DNA from: Bacteroidales bacterium
GTDB lineage: Bacteria; Bacteroidota; Bacteroidia; Bacteroidales; UBA10428
Assembly: GCA_016934055.1 (NCBI GenBank)
Contig: JAFGTR010000088.1
Coordinates: 1 to 56,459, forward strand
Direction of reading: 5' to 3'
Length of the DNA stretch: 56,459 nucleotides
Position 1 is the stretch's first letter. Each line of letters opens with the position of its first letter. Shown piece by piece: positions 9,650-19,500 of the stretch. A program made the translations under genes and the position numbers. Below the pieces are notes generated by a model. It saw only the letters and a program-made list of their open reading frames with translations. It searched no databases and was not told the DNA's origin.

Positions 9650-11080
9650 ATGAAATTCATAAAGCAATATATTTCAATCACTGCCGGTTATATACTGTTG
9701 ATGACAGTATTAAGTGGTCTGCTGTTTATTGTCAGTTCCTGCGAAGAGGAACCGGGTCCTCCGGTTATTACCAATGTTCGGACACCCGACCCGGCAACTG
9801 CCGACAGCACTGTTGAAAAGGCTTTTCCCGGTGACTTTATCGTCATTCAGGGTGAAAACCTGGAAGGTGTTACACATGTGTATTTCAATAATGTTGAAGC
9901 ATACTTTAACCGTATTTATGTTACCAATACAAACATTATTGTGCAAATCCCATCGGAAATTCCGTTAAAAGGTATCGATCCTTCAGTTCCGAATGAGATC
10001 AGGGTGGTTACCCCCCAGGGAGAGGCTACATACAGCTTTAAGTTTTTATCACCCCAGCCTTCTATAAATTTCCTCTTCTTTGATGTGCCGGCTTCAGTAG
10101 ACACCAACATATTCATATATGGCAGTAATTTTTATGAAGTACTCGGAGTGACTTTTATGATCAATGATCAGCAGATTGAAGTTCAGGATTATGATATACA
10201 CGATTACAGCATTATCAGCTTCAGATTGCCGGATGGGGCACAATATGACGGAAAAGTCATGGTAATTACCGAAAGCGGTTCGGATACACTGGACTTTATC
10301 CCCAATCCCCCTCCTGTGATTACAGGTGTAAGCCGTGATCTGACCGTAATAGGGGATACCTTTACCATTTATGGCCGTGATTTCAGGAGTATTGATAAAG
10401 TCATATTCCCCGGTGGCATTGAAGTTGATCAAAGCAAGTTGACAATCAATGAACTAAAAACTGAGATTGTGCTGATAATGCCTTATGCGCCTGCGACCGG
10501 TGATCTGAAAGTCATACGGGGTGATATAGAGGCTGTATATCCTGACTTTAACGACCGGTCATTGGTGTTATATGATTTTGACGGGATTGGTAACTGGGTA
10601 TGGCATTGGGATACGACCAGTACTTTCAGCAGCGGTGATATGACCGCTGGTAACAGAAAGTTCTACCGTTTTGCCTCAACATGTCCGGCCAATGGCGGAT
10701 GGTATGATGAGGGCGCCAATGGAATAGCCATATCAGCCTGGCCGAATATTCCATCAGCTACACCAATTGAAAAACTGGCTCTGAGTATTAACATTAATGC
10801 CATGATGCCATGGACTGACGGATGGATTGAAATATCATTTCTGGAGAACAGTTACGGTTATAAGCTTCAGCCTTATCTGACATCCGAGGTGCCTGTTAAC
10901 AAATGGATCACTTATACCATACCATTAAAGAGTTTTACAGGCATGAGCTATGTGACCTATGCTGATATAAGGGCACTGGCTGTGGATAATGCCTTTTTGG
11001 TTTATATTAATGGTGATAGTGCTGTCCCATTTGACTATGACTTCTGCTGGGATGATCTGCGGTTTGTAGTATTGGAATAG
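9650..11080 (+). CDS. IPT/TIG-domain surface glycan-binding lipoprotein (SGBP-B-like)
   Basis: Lipoprotein of 476 residues, probably a surface glycan-binding protein that helps SusCD capture its polysaccharide. A signal peptide ends at lipobox Cys31 ('FIVSSC'), followed at once by Glu-Glu-Glu, an acidic stretch typical of lipoproteins exported to the cell surface in Bacteroidota. Three IPT-like immunoglobulin domains follow (about 36-128, 130-218, 220-300), two of them starting 'PPVIT', then a C-terminal domain of about 170 residues rich in Trp and Tyr ('GNWVWHWDTT', 'CWDDLRF') resembling the binding domain of xyloglucan SGBP-B. It starts 21 bp after susD and is surely in the same operon. Specificity is unknown, and no hydrolase follows it. 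Confidence 0.88.
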   Translation: MKFIKQYISITAGYILLMTVLSGLLFIVSSCEEEPGPPVITNVRTPDPATADSTVEKAFPGDFIVIQGENLEGVTHVYFNNVEAYFNRIYVTNTNIIVQIPSEIPLKGIDPSVPNEIRVVTPQGEATYSFKFLSPQPSINFLFFDVPASVDTNIFIYGSNFYEVLGVTFMINDQQIEVQDYDIHDYSIISFRLPDGAQYDGKVMVITESGSDTLDFIPNPPPVITGVSRDLTVIGDTFTIYGRDFRSIDKVIFPGGIEVDQSKLTINELKTEIVLIMPYAPATGDLKVIRGDIEAVYPDFNDRSLVLYDFDGIGNWVWHWDTTSTFSSGDMTAGNRKFYRFASTCPANGGWYDEGANGIAISAWPNIPSATPIEKLALSININAMMPWTDGWIEISFLENSYGYKLQPYLTSEVPVNKWITYTIPLKSFTGMSYVTYADIRALAVDNAFLVYINGDSAVPFDYDFCWDDLRFVVLE

Positions 11081-11367
11081 AAAAGGGGAGGATATCGATA
11101 AACGCTTTCTCAGATATGGAGCGGTTTTTATAACGAGTCTCAAAAGATCAGGGAAGGCATTTATTCGTAAAACCTGAATTTCATGAGTTGTGTGAGATAC
11201 AATATTCTGGCAGAACAATGCAGTCAACTGTTATTGATGAACTCAAAACGAAAAGAAAAATATAGAGAAAAAGATTATTACGGGTTAAGAGGGTTGAAAA
11301 AACCCTGACAAAGGCTGAAAACCTGAGGCAAATGAGGCAATAATTGCAAGTTTGTTTCGGGAAAGCC

Positions 11368-11862
11368 TTAAAAAGATCCCTGTAACCTGATATGTCGTAT
11401 TACATCGCCTGATTTGATAAAAGCCCCATTGGCACAACCGGTGACGTTGCAAAAAGTGATGGCTTCGTTGTGATCTAAATGGGGAGTAAGTCCGATAACT
11501 ATCATTTCTGCTCCGGGGCTGCAATTGCAGTTGACAAGCTTTTCAAACTGTGTATTGCAATAGGGACAAAAAAGCTCGTCTTTTAATCCTTCTATGAGTT
11601 CTCCTGATAAAACAATTTTGTCAAAATCACCTTCTATGGCAGAAATAATGAATTCGCCTTCTGTTCCGGGGCGTTTGAATTTTATCCGTAATCCGGGATA
11701 TCCGTTAATCTTATATTCAGGATCGATGATATTGCATCCATTTGGGCAGTATGCCTTATCAATTATATATCTTACCCTGTCTTCATTTTTTACACTGGTT
11801 GTTTTCTTCCGGTCGCTGATGGGTATGATCAGTCTTCCGTCTTTATCAAATCTTTCTTTCAT
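11368..11862 (-). CDS. uncharacterised cysteine-rich protein, probably metal-binding
   Basis: I do not recognise this 164-residue protein. It has no signal peptide and no membrane segment, so it should be cytoplasmic. Eight cysteines lie in spaced pairs: Cys39/Cys43 (CPNGC), Cys99/Cys102 (CPYC), Cys112/Cys114 (CNC) and Cys138/Cys143. The CPYC knuckle followed by CNC resembles a zinc ribbon or a redox/iron-sulfur site. The first 35 residues are highly charged. It stands alone, 287 bp from the end of the glycan-binding gene (convergent) and 426 bp from the next minus-strand gene, so context gives no functional hint. Structural zinc is the most likely role of the cysteines; that is inference. 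Confidence 0.75.
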   Translation of the reverse strand: MKERFDKDGRLIIPISDRKKTTSVKNEDRVRYIIDKAYCPNGCNIIDPEYKINGYPGLRIKFKRPGTEGEFIISAIEGDFDKIVLSGELIEGLKDELFCPYCNTQFEKLVNCNCSPGAEMIVIGLTPHLDHNEAITFCNVTGCANGAFIKSGDVIRHIRLQGSF

Positions 11863-12288
11863 GGTTTTGATAATTTAAGGGACATAAAACCATATAAATA
11901 TATTGCATTTAATATAAAGTTTAAAAATATACATAAACCAGGATAATTAAAAAAATGCATTTTACGGGAATCACTGACGTAATTTTACCGGAATTACTTA
12001 TAAAAAGCGTTTCCATACGATAAGCATATGAAAAGTTACCGATTCATGTGCGATAACCTGTCCTGTTATCCGAAAGGTAACCAAATGGATCAATATTGAC
12101 AATCCCACAATTCCATAGCCGTCAAGCTGAAACATGGCTGTCAATTCATTGTGGTCGTAATTTTACATATTTATGGCAATTTCTTTATGACATTATTCAA
12201 CTTCTTTTTTATCCCTTTCTACATGAGCGGATCACAACCCAGAACATGGGCAAATCCTGAAATCTTTATGTTCCATTGATTTCCCCAT
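11863..12288. other. 426-bp intergenic region with nested inverted repeat
   Basis: No coding frame is visible. The notable element is a nested inverted repeat at 12035-12081: outer arms GTTACC (12035-12040) and GGTAAC (12076-12081), inner arms GATAAC (12052-12057) and GTTATC (12065-12070). It could be an operator or a structured transcript end, but nothing in the sequence decides between them. Confidence 0.4.
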
Positions 12289-14217
12289 TTACTGTACCCG
12301 GATTTTAAATGCATGGTTTCTGTGTTCTTCGCCTGATGTAACAGATAATCTTCCGATATACAAACCCGGTTTACCGTCAGGAGACCAGCTGAACTGATGC
12401 TGTCCGGCCTTTAATTGTCCCTGATTCAGGGTCTGAACCAGTTTGCCTTCAGGAGAATATAATTCCAGAAAAACAAGGGCAGGTTCAGCAAGATTAAACT
12501 GAATGGTTGCCTTTTCGGTAACCGGATTCGGATACACCTTCGGGGAAGAAGCCAGCTGAAGGTCATCCAGTCCGGCAGGATTGGTTGAGGTATAATATAA
12601 TTCAATGCCATTGCCGGTACCAAGGTTCCGTGAATATTTCTTATCGATGGGATTATTCCAGTGTTCGTGGGTACCCAGGCTTGTCAGCGCTGATCCGTCA
12701 TTTTCCGGGTCATAGCTGATACCGGCCGGCCAGTTTGCCGGATCAGCAGCCTGGTGCAGATAATCATCAGTACCTTCAAAACGGGGGTATGGCCCCTTGT
12801 CATCTGTGGCAGGCAAACCTTCGGTTGGGTGGCTTTCATCAAATTCGTTAAAAAGGAAGTCATAACCCACCGATTCAATAGCAACCGGATCCTGGGACAG
12901 GAAAAGTGAACTGGGCCAATCATTGTTAAAAGGTGTCATACGCCATTTAATGGGAGGATGCCCCCAGTTGGTGGAGCCCCAAATGCCGTCGACAAGGTGA
13001 AGAATTGTTTTACCTCCCAGTTCTGCATGTCCCATGATATCAACAAAACACCGGTATGCACCATAGTCGCCCTGCGTGACAATACCATCTGCTTCCGGGC
13101 AGGGCAGGGAATAGTGCATGTGCCATGCGCCACCTGCGTATGCTCCTATGGAGCCAAAATGGTTCTTGGTTCCCAGTGAAATGCCAGCCCGGTGATGTTT
13201 CTTAAAAACAGGGATATTGATCAGATACTCTGCATCAATATAAGCCTGGGGTAATTCGTCATCAAATCTTAATTCACTGTTATCGCTGGAAATAAGCACT
13301 TCGGATGAAGTTGGTTCAGGATTAACACGCCCGGACTCATAACCCCAGTAGATGACATTTGGAAATGCAGCTTTTAAAGGATTGTATGTAATATTATTCA
13401 TGGGGCAGTTCGGATCGCCGATGCTTATGTCTGATTGCGCCACGCCAACTGTATTTACCAGTTGATCAAGGATGGCTATACATATCTGCGGAGAAGTGTT
13501 AACATTTCTCGGGTGGCTCTGTCCGTTAAGATTGATTTTAATAGCGATATTTTCACCTGTCACATATCCTGTCTGGCCTTTACCATGATTTTCATTAAAG
13601 TGCTTAAAAAGATTATTCCATGCATCTGCATCAGTACTGGCACCGGTGAGCTTTTGAATCCCTTTTGACAGCATGGCATTGACGAGAGTTTGATCGGTGT
13701 TGGCATCAAGGTACCAATAGTCACCTGTAACATTCTGGCAATTTTCGTCAGTAACATCAGGATCATAAACCCATACCACCCGTCCGGGATATATGCCTTT
13801 GGCTACTCCGACAGGTTCATTGCCTGGCTGTGCAGCCTGCAGCTTAAGGGTTTCACTGGCCCATGTCGTACTGTTTGTGTTTACTATTGTCCAGATGCCG
13901 GCAACAAGGCCAAGAAGAACAAAAGCAACAGCCCAGAGATACCTGGCCTGGTAAAACCTTTCACGGGCTTTTTTGAAAAGAAACGCAAAACCGGTTATAC
14001 CAACAATATAGGAAATAAAAGACGAAGCCATAGGCATTGTGGCTTTCATGCAGGGATAATTAATCCTGCTGGGTTTAGGTATGATCCGAATCAGCATCCA
14101 GGCAGTTGAAAGAAATCCCAGAATGATGAAAGTGATTCTTGACGGGATGCTTAATTTTTTCAGAAAGTCAATGACCTTTTTTTTCCACTGATCATGTAAT
14201 GTATTACTCGTTTTCAT
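12289..14217 (-). CDS. DUF362 protein with three membrane helices and a T9SS sorting domain
   Basis: Protein of 642 residues with an unusual layout. After a basic N-terminus come three predicted helices (about 27-46, 63-81, 93-113). The loop between helices 1 and 2 carries the motif 'IPKPSRINYPCMKATMP' (46-62). The rest fits a large extracytoplasmic DUF362 domain (about 135-500) with 'HGKGQTGY', 'GTKNHFGS' and 'DPVAIESVG'. A C-terminal T9SS type A sorting domain follows ('VYPNPVTEKATI...GLYIGRL...IRVQ'). Positive charges at 82-87 suit an N-in topology with DUF362 in the periplasm. T9SS cargo normally carries a cleaved signal peptide, so either helix 3 is cleaved (near 'NSTTWA') or the tail has another use. 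The next gene upstream, 110 bp away, encodes a paralogue. The function of DUF362 is unknown here. Confidence 0.88.
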   Translation of the reverse strand: MKTSNTLHDQWKKKVIDFLKKLSIPSRITFIILGFLSTAWMLIRIIPKPSRINYPCMKATMPMASSFISYIVGITGFAFLFKKARERFYQARYLWAVAFVLLGLVAGIWTIVNTNSTTWASETLKLQAAQPGNEPVGVAKGIYPGRVVWVYDPDVTDENCQNVTGDYWYLDANTDQTLVNAMLSKGIQKLTGASTDADAWNNLFKHFNENHGKGQTGYVTGENIAIKINLNGQSHPRNVNTSPQICIAILDQLVNTVGVAQSDISIGDPNCPMNNITYNPLKAAFPNVIYWGYESGRVNPEPTSSEVLISSDNSELRFDDELPQAYIDAEYLINIPVFKKHHRAGISLGTKNHFGSIGAYAGGAWHMHYSLPCPEADGIVTQGDYGAYRCFVDIMGHAELGGKTILHLVDGIWGSTNWGHPPIKWRMTPFNNDWPSSLFLSQDPVAIESVGYDFLFNEFDESHPTEGLPATDDKGPYPRFEGTDDYLHQAADPANWPAGISYDPENDGSALTSLGTHEHWNNPIDKKYSRNLGTGNGIELYYTSTNPAGLDDLQLASSPKVYPNPVTEKATIQFNLAEPALVFLELYSPEGKLVQTLNQGQLKAGQHQFSWSPDGKPGLYIGRLSVTSGEEHRNHAFKIRVQ

Positions 14218-14327
14218 GGTTATTATTATTTATTTGTTGTATATTAATGTTTATTTCTGTTCAAAGCATTATTTCTGAATTTCTGTCATCAAATAATATC
14301 ATTTTCATAGCAGTTTGCATTTGGTCT

Positions 14328-16319
14328 TTATAAAATTCTTATTTTCTCTGTTTGCTCCTCAGTTGATGTTCCATTATTAATTGTACACCTGATAAGGAAT
14401 AATCCATTAAGATTACCCGGATTCCATTCAATGTAATGGTTACCTGCTTTTAAAGATTTGTCGGTAATAACCTGGAGTTGTTTTCCGTCAACAGTGAATA
14501 TCTCTGCTCTTACCCGGGCGTTTTGACTGAGATTAAAACTAATGGTTGCAATAGAGATTACAGGATTCGGGAAAAACATAAAATTATCGTTTACCTTGTT
14601 TTTCTGCAAACCGCTTATATTGTCAAATATTTTTATCAGTTCAATACCTTCACCGTTTCCGAGATTCCGGGAATATTGCATGTCTGTATTATTATTCCAG
14701 TGTTCATGTACACCGAGGCTTCCTATTGGCAATCCGGAATTATCAGGATCATAGGTAATGTTATCGGGCCACCATTCCGAACTGGCAGCCTGATGCAGAT
14801 AATCATCCACAGCATTCCATTGAACGAAAGTATACCGTGACGGATTGGCACTCATATCTTCCTCAGTGAATTCTTTTTGCAATATGTCAATACCAACCGA
14901 TTCAATGGCAACAGGATCCAGGGATAACAGGATGGATGAACACCAGTCGTTATTAAAGGGTGTGGATTGAAATTTCTGCGGTTTTTGATGCTCATAAGAT
15001 GTAGACCATAAAGCATCCATGAAATATAATAATGTATTACCACCTAAATATTTGGAAGCCATTAAATCAACGAAAACACGGTACATTTTATAATCAGTGC
15101 GCAGAGGAGGGGTATTATCCGGATTCATCAGTCCCTTGTGCAGCTGCCAGGAGCCACTGGTGGTATTGGAACCAAAATGATTTTTGGCAAACATGGTAAC
15201 ACCACCCCAGCGATGACCTTTCATAGACGGAATGTTGAGCAGATAATCGGCATCCATCATTTCCTCAAAAAACTTGTGGGTTTTTATCTCATTCATAACG
15301 GTACCTTTGTCAGAATACCATATACCGGTTTCATTACTGGCCGTTATTTTTGTCCTCCCTGTTATCGTTCTTTTAGAAACATAATGAACTTCAGGAAACT
15401 CGGCGGAAAACTTGCTGACCATATAATTGTAAACATCGGCCATAGGATCGCCGATATATATATTTTCCTGCGGGACTTTAGCTTCATTTACCAGTTGCCT
15501 TAACAAAGCCATGATGGTTTGAGGCGAAGTATCAAACTCAATTGATTCGTGGGTCATGTCACCATTCGAATCCTGTAAGCCGCTATATGCTGTTACTGCA
15601 TTAATTTTTACAAAAATGGTTTCACTATTCGAATATCCTGTGTCTCCTTTGCCATGATTCATGTTGAAGTAACGGAATATGGCATCCCAGGCTTCAGCAT
15701 GAGTTTCTTTACCTGTTAATTCCATTATACCATCAGAAAACATCTTGTCCACCACATCCTGATTGCAGTTTTTTTCCAACCAGTAAGCGTCACTGTAATT
15801 GGCGTTAGTACAATTCTCATTGGTGGCATCCGGATTGTACACCCAGACTACTCTTCCCGGGAGAATGCCCTTTGCGACACCAATGGGTGAATTGGGCCCC
15901 AGGGGGTCTGTAAAAGCAGCAACATTATTGATTCCTGCGGCAAATGCTGACTCCGGCTGATAAATCAGTGTTCCTGTACTGAAGATGATCCCTGTTAACA
16001 GAAAAAGAACGGCATATTTATAATGATTGGCACGAAGATGAGCCATAGATTTTTTTAAAAAAAGTATGGATGATATCATGGTTGTCAGGTAGGCAATAAA
16101 AGAATATGCAATTGGCATTGTTACTTTCATGCAGGGGTAAGTGACCCGGCTGGGCTTTGGAATTACACGGATTAAAAACCAGCTAAGGGATATCAGTCCG
16201 ATAATAAAAAACGGAATAAACGTCAGGAATCCTGGCTTTCGTAATGTAATCATTCTGCATGTTTTCGGATTAAAAACGAAACATAAATGCATAACCTGAT
16301 GAAGAATTCTTTTCATCAA
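14328..16319 (-). CDS. DUF362 protein with three membrane helices and a T9SS sorting domain (paralogue)
   Basis: Tandem paralogue of the 12289-14217 gene, 663 residues. It repeats the whole architecture: helices at about 31-52, 68-89 and 101-120, the loop motif 'IPKPSRVTYPCMKVTMP' (53-69), the 'GVAKGILPGRVVWVYNPD' entry into the DUF362 domain, 'HGKGDTGY', 'AKNHFGS', 'DPVAIESVG', and a C-terminal T9SS domain beginning 'FFPNPVISIATISFN'. Helix 3 ends in 'SAFAAG', a plausible signal-peptidase site. Compared with its paralogue it has extra sequence around 230-330. The start is uncertain: Met23 ('MITLRKPGF') would remove a poorly hydrophobic leader and give an N-terminus like that of the paralogue. 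Two retained copies suggest both are used, perhaps on different partners. Confidence 0.87.
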   Translation of the reverse strand: MMKRILHQVMHLCFVFNPKTCRMITLRKPGFLTFIPFFIIGLISLSWFLIRVIPKPSRVTYPCMKVTMPIAYSFIAYLTTMISSILFLKKSMAHLRANHYKYAVLFLLTGIIFSTGTLIYQPESAFAAGINNVAAFTDPLGPNSPIGVAKGILPGRVVWVYNPDATNENCTNANYSDAYWLEKNCNQDVVDKMFSDGIMELTGKETHAEAWDAIFRYFNMNHGKGDTGYSNSETIFVKINAVTAYSGLQDSNGDMTHESIEFDTSPQTIMALLRQLVNEAKVPQENIYIGDPMADVYNYMVSKFSAEFPEVHYVSKRTITGRTKITASNETGIWYSDKGTVMNEIKTHKFFEEMMDADYLLNIPSMKGHRWGGVTMFAKNHFGSNTTSGSWQLHKGLMNPDNTPPLRTDYKMYRVFVDLMASKYLGGNTLLYFMDALWSTSYEHQKPQKFQSTPFNNDWCSSILLSLDPVAIESVGIDILQKEFTEEDMSANPSRYTFVQWNAVDDYLHQAASSEWWPDNITYDPDNSGLPIGSLGVHEHWNNNTDMQYSRNLGNGEGIELIKIFDNISGLQKNKVNDNFMFFPNPVISIATISFNLSQNARVRAEIFTVDGKQLQVITDKSLKAGNHYIEWNPGNLNGLFLIRCTINNGTSTEEQTEKIRIL

Positions 16320-16556
16320 TGAAAATATTTAATAATATTCTGATTAACAGTCATATAAATAGACATTATAAATATTCTGTATTCTTCGGGTAATAAGTTT
16401 GGCAGAAGATGGGGATAATAAAATTTTGGGTTTTCCCAACAGCGATTGAAAGAATATTTATCAGAACACTATAACTGATTGATGAAATCGATTGCAATAT
16501 ACTAAAACTTCATGATTTGTGCTGGCAATGTCATGTAAAAAATTGTTTAAAATTTT

Positions 16557-19500
16557 TCAGGGTATTATTATTTTATGGTGAGAAACATTATTTTCAGATT
16601 GAACCTCAAGCAGGTATATTCCCTTTGGCAAATGACTGAGGTTAACCGGCAGAATTGTATAATTATCCCGGTTATAGCAGGTTTCACTGTAAACGGTTTC
16701 TCCGTTTATATTGCAGATGTTAAAATTAAGGTCAGCTTTTGTGTAGCCTCCGACATAAATATTTATGATTCCGTTAACAGAAGGATTCGGATATGCTGAA
16801 ACAGAGAACGACGGATTGGCGGTTGTTTTATCTATACCACTTAACGGATAGTCGTTTAATGTTAAATAGAAAGTTCCGTTGACACCGCCGTATGAACCGT
16901 CTACTTGTATCCAGTAAACGGCATCCGGTGTCAGTCCGGAAAGTTCCTGTATGCAGGCTGAATAATCTGCTTTTGAAGGGAAATCATCATTGGCAGCCAA
17001 CATAACATAATTGCCAATGAGGATATCGTTACAGGAAGGAGAGGCGTATACCGCAATCTGGTTGTCAAATCCGTCTGATTCGATTGATACTAAACCATTT
17101 TTCGGAGCAAAAAATTTGAGCCACAGGCTGTTATCAATGCGGTCTTCTCCGTTACACCATCCGTCCTGGGTTTGACAGCCGTCACCAATCGAACCTGGTG
17201 GCGGAACAGGCTCATCATCTTCTTTTGTAGCACAGTCATTGTCGAATGGCCCGTTTTCTCCTTTGTTCAGTAATATTGCATTACATACATCGTCATTGCT
17301 GGTAATCATTATGGTCACGTTTTTTTGTGCACTGCAGTTACCATGTGTTGCAGTTACTTTGTAGGCTGTGGTATATTCCGGAGATACCAGCATCGGATTG
17401 CCGGAAAGAGTATCAATGCCTTCTGAAGGAGACCAGTTATAACTGTAATTGCCGGTGGAATATATGGCTACCGGACTTCCGTTACAGGAATTAACAATAT
17501 CCGGAGAAACCTCAAAATCAATGGATGTTTCAACTTCCAGTATGCCGGATTTTAGCTCTGTATCGCTGATACTTTCCCTGGTAACGGATAATGAAATACT
17601 CTTTTCTCCCAAACTGGTATAATAAACAGTATGAGGTCCTTTTGTGCCGGCTGACTGGGGAATTGCATTGTCACCAAAACTCCACTGATATCCTGTTGGA
17701 TTTCCCAGTGAACGATCATCAACAGTTATGGTTCCGTTAACACATGCTTTCGTATGGGATACAGCAAAGTCAGCTCTGAGGATATCCTGATTAACCGGAT
17801 TCAGAGAGGTCTGCCAGATACCTCTGCCGTATGTGGCTGCTTTAAGTAATGAAGATGCATAATCGATTTCAAGATCATTGACAATCACATTTGGCAGGTT
17901 GCCGCTGTAGTCTGTCCATTGTGATAGTTGTTCATCACGGTAATAAACGCCAATATCGGTTCCTGCATAAAGAGCTCCGTGGGAATTCTTCTGATAAACA
18001 AGACAATTAACAGGAACATTAGGCAGCCCGGTGGAATAATTTTCCCAGTCATCGCCACCGTTGCCGGAATAAAATGCTTTGGCATTTGCTGTATAGGATG
18101 AGAATGTAACCCAGATATGTCTGGGATTATAGGGTGAAACAGCAATGGCAGTAATGGCTGAGGTTGGCAATCCCAGCGTTATATTTGTCCATGTGTTTCC
18201 GCCATCGGTTGACCGGATTATGACATCATTTGAGGCGGCATATATGTACTGGTCGTTTCCCGGAGCGATAGCCAGGCTTTTTATCTTACCGTTCAGCGGA
18301 ATATCAACAGGATACTCAATCCAGTTTTTGCCACCGTTAACGGACCGGTATATTTTATTATATGCTGCATAGAGGACAGAAGGAACAGACGGGTGCATAA
18401 CAAATGGTGTAACCCAGGATCCGTCGCTGCTGCCGGAAGGCTTAATGGAAGTAAAGCTGATCCCTTTATTGACAGATTTTTGTAATGCTCCGTTCTGTGA
18501 AGTAGCATAGATAATGTTGCTGTTGGTGTAATCGATGAAACATTCCATCCCGTCGCCGCCGACAACTTCATAACAGCTATCTTCTTTTATCATTATTGAT
18601 CCGTTATCCTGGTTACCTGTCATGATCAGATCTGCATCAGTTGCAGAAAGACCAAAACGGTATGTCTGCAATATTCCAAGCCCGTCGCTGATATCAGTCC
18701 AGTTTTTGCCATCATCATAGGTTTTGTAAATACCGCCGTCATTTCCTGAAAAGAGTATTTCACCATGAGGACTGAAGAGAAGCGCGTGATGATCGGCGTG
18801 CACATATTCGTAATTGTCATCATGATACCAGTTGCTGTTCAGTGTCCAGCTGGTTCCGCCATTGGATGACCGCCATATGTTAACACCACCGACATAAATC
18901 TCATTGGCATTTCCGGGTGAAACAGCCAGGGCCAGGTCATACCAGCCCTGCCCACCTATATCGGAACCGTTAGTTGACCAGCCAAGCAGATTAAGCCTGT
19001 CATTGCCATAAACTTTCGTCCATGATGCTCCGCTGTTGGATGATTTATATAATGCATAAAATCCGCTGTTTCCGGCATCACAACAAAGCGCATATACAAT
19101 TTCGGGATGAGCTGGTGAAACCGCCAGTTCTATCCGGTCAACCATTTTCCCGATTGTCATCCCGGATATGCTTTCCTGAAAGGTATCTCCCATATCAGTT
19201 GACCGGTATATTTTTGCATTACCATAATAATCGTGAGAAGCTGCATATACCACTGACGGATCGCCCGGCTTGAATTCCAGATCCTTAAAGTGACCATCCG
19301 ATACACGGGTGTAAGAATTCCAGGCATCAGTTGTTTTGTATATTCCATTGGATGAAGCAGCCAGCATCAATTTGTTGTTGAGAGGATGAATCAGTAACCT
19401 GCGGAAAATCCTTGAGTCTGCTACCGTGAGGGTAAGAGATGTTGGAACCCATGTCAGACCTCCATCGGTTGATTTTATTATGCCGATGCTGTATGTATCA

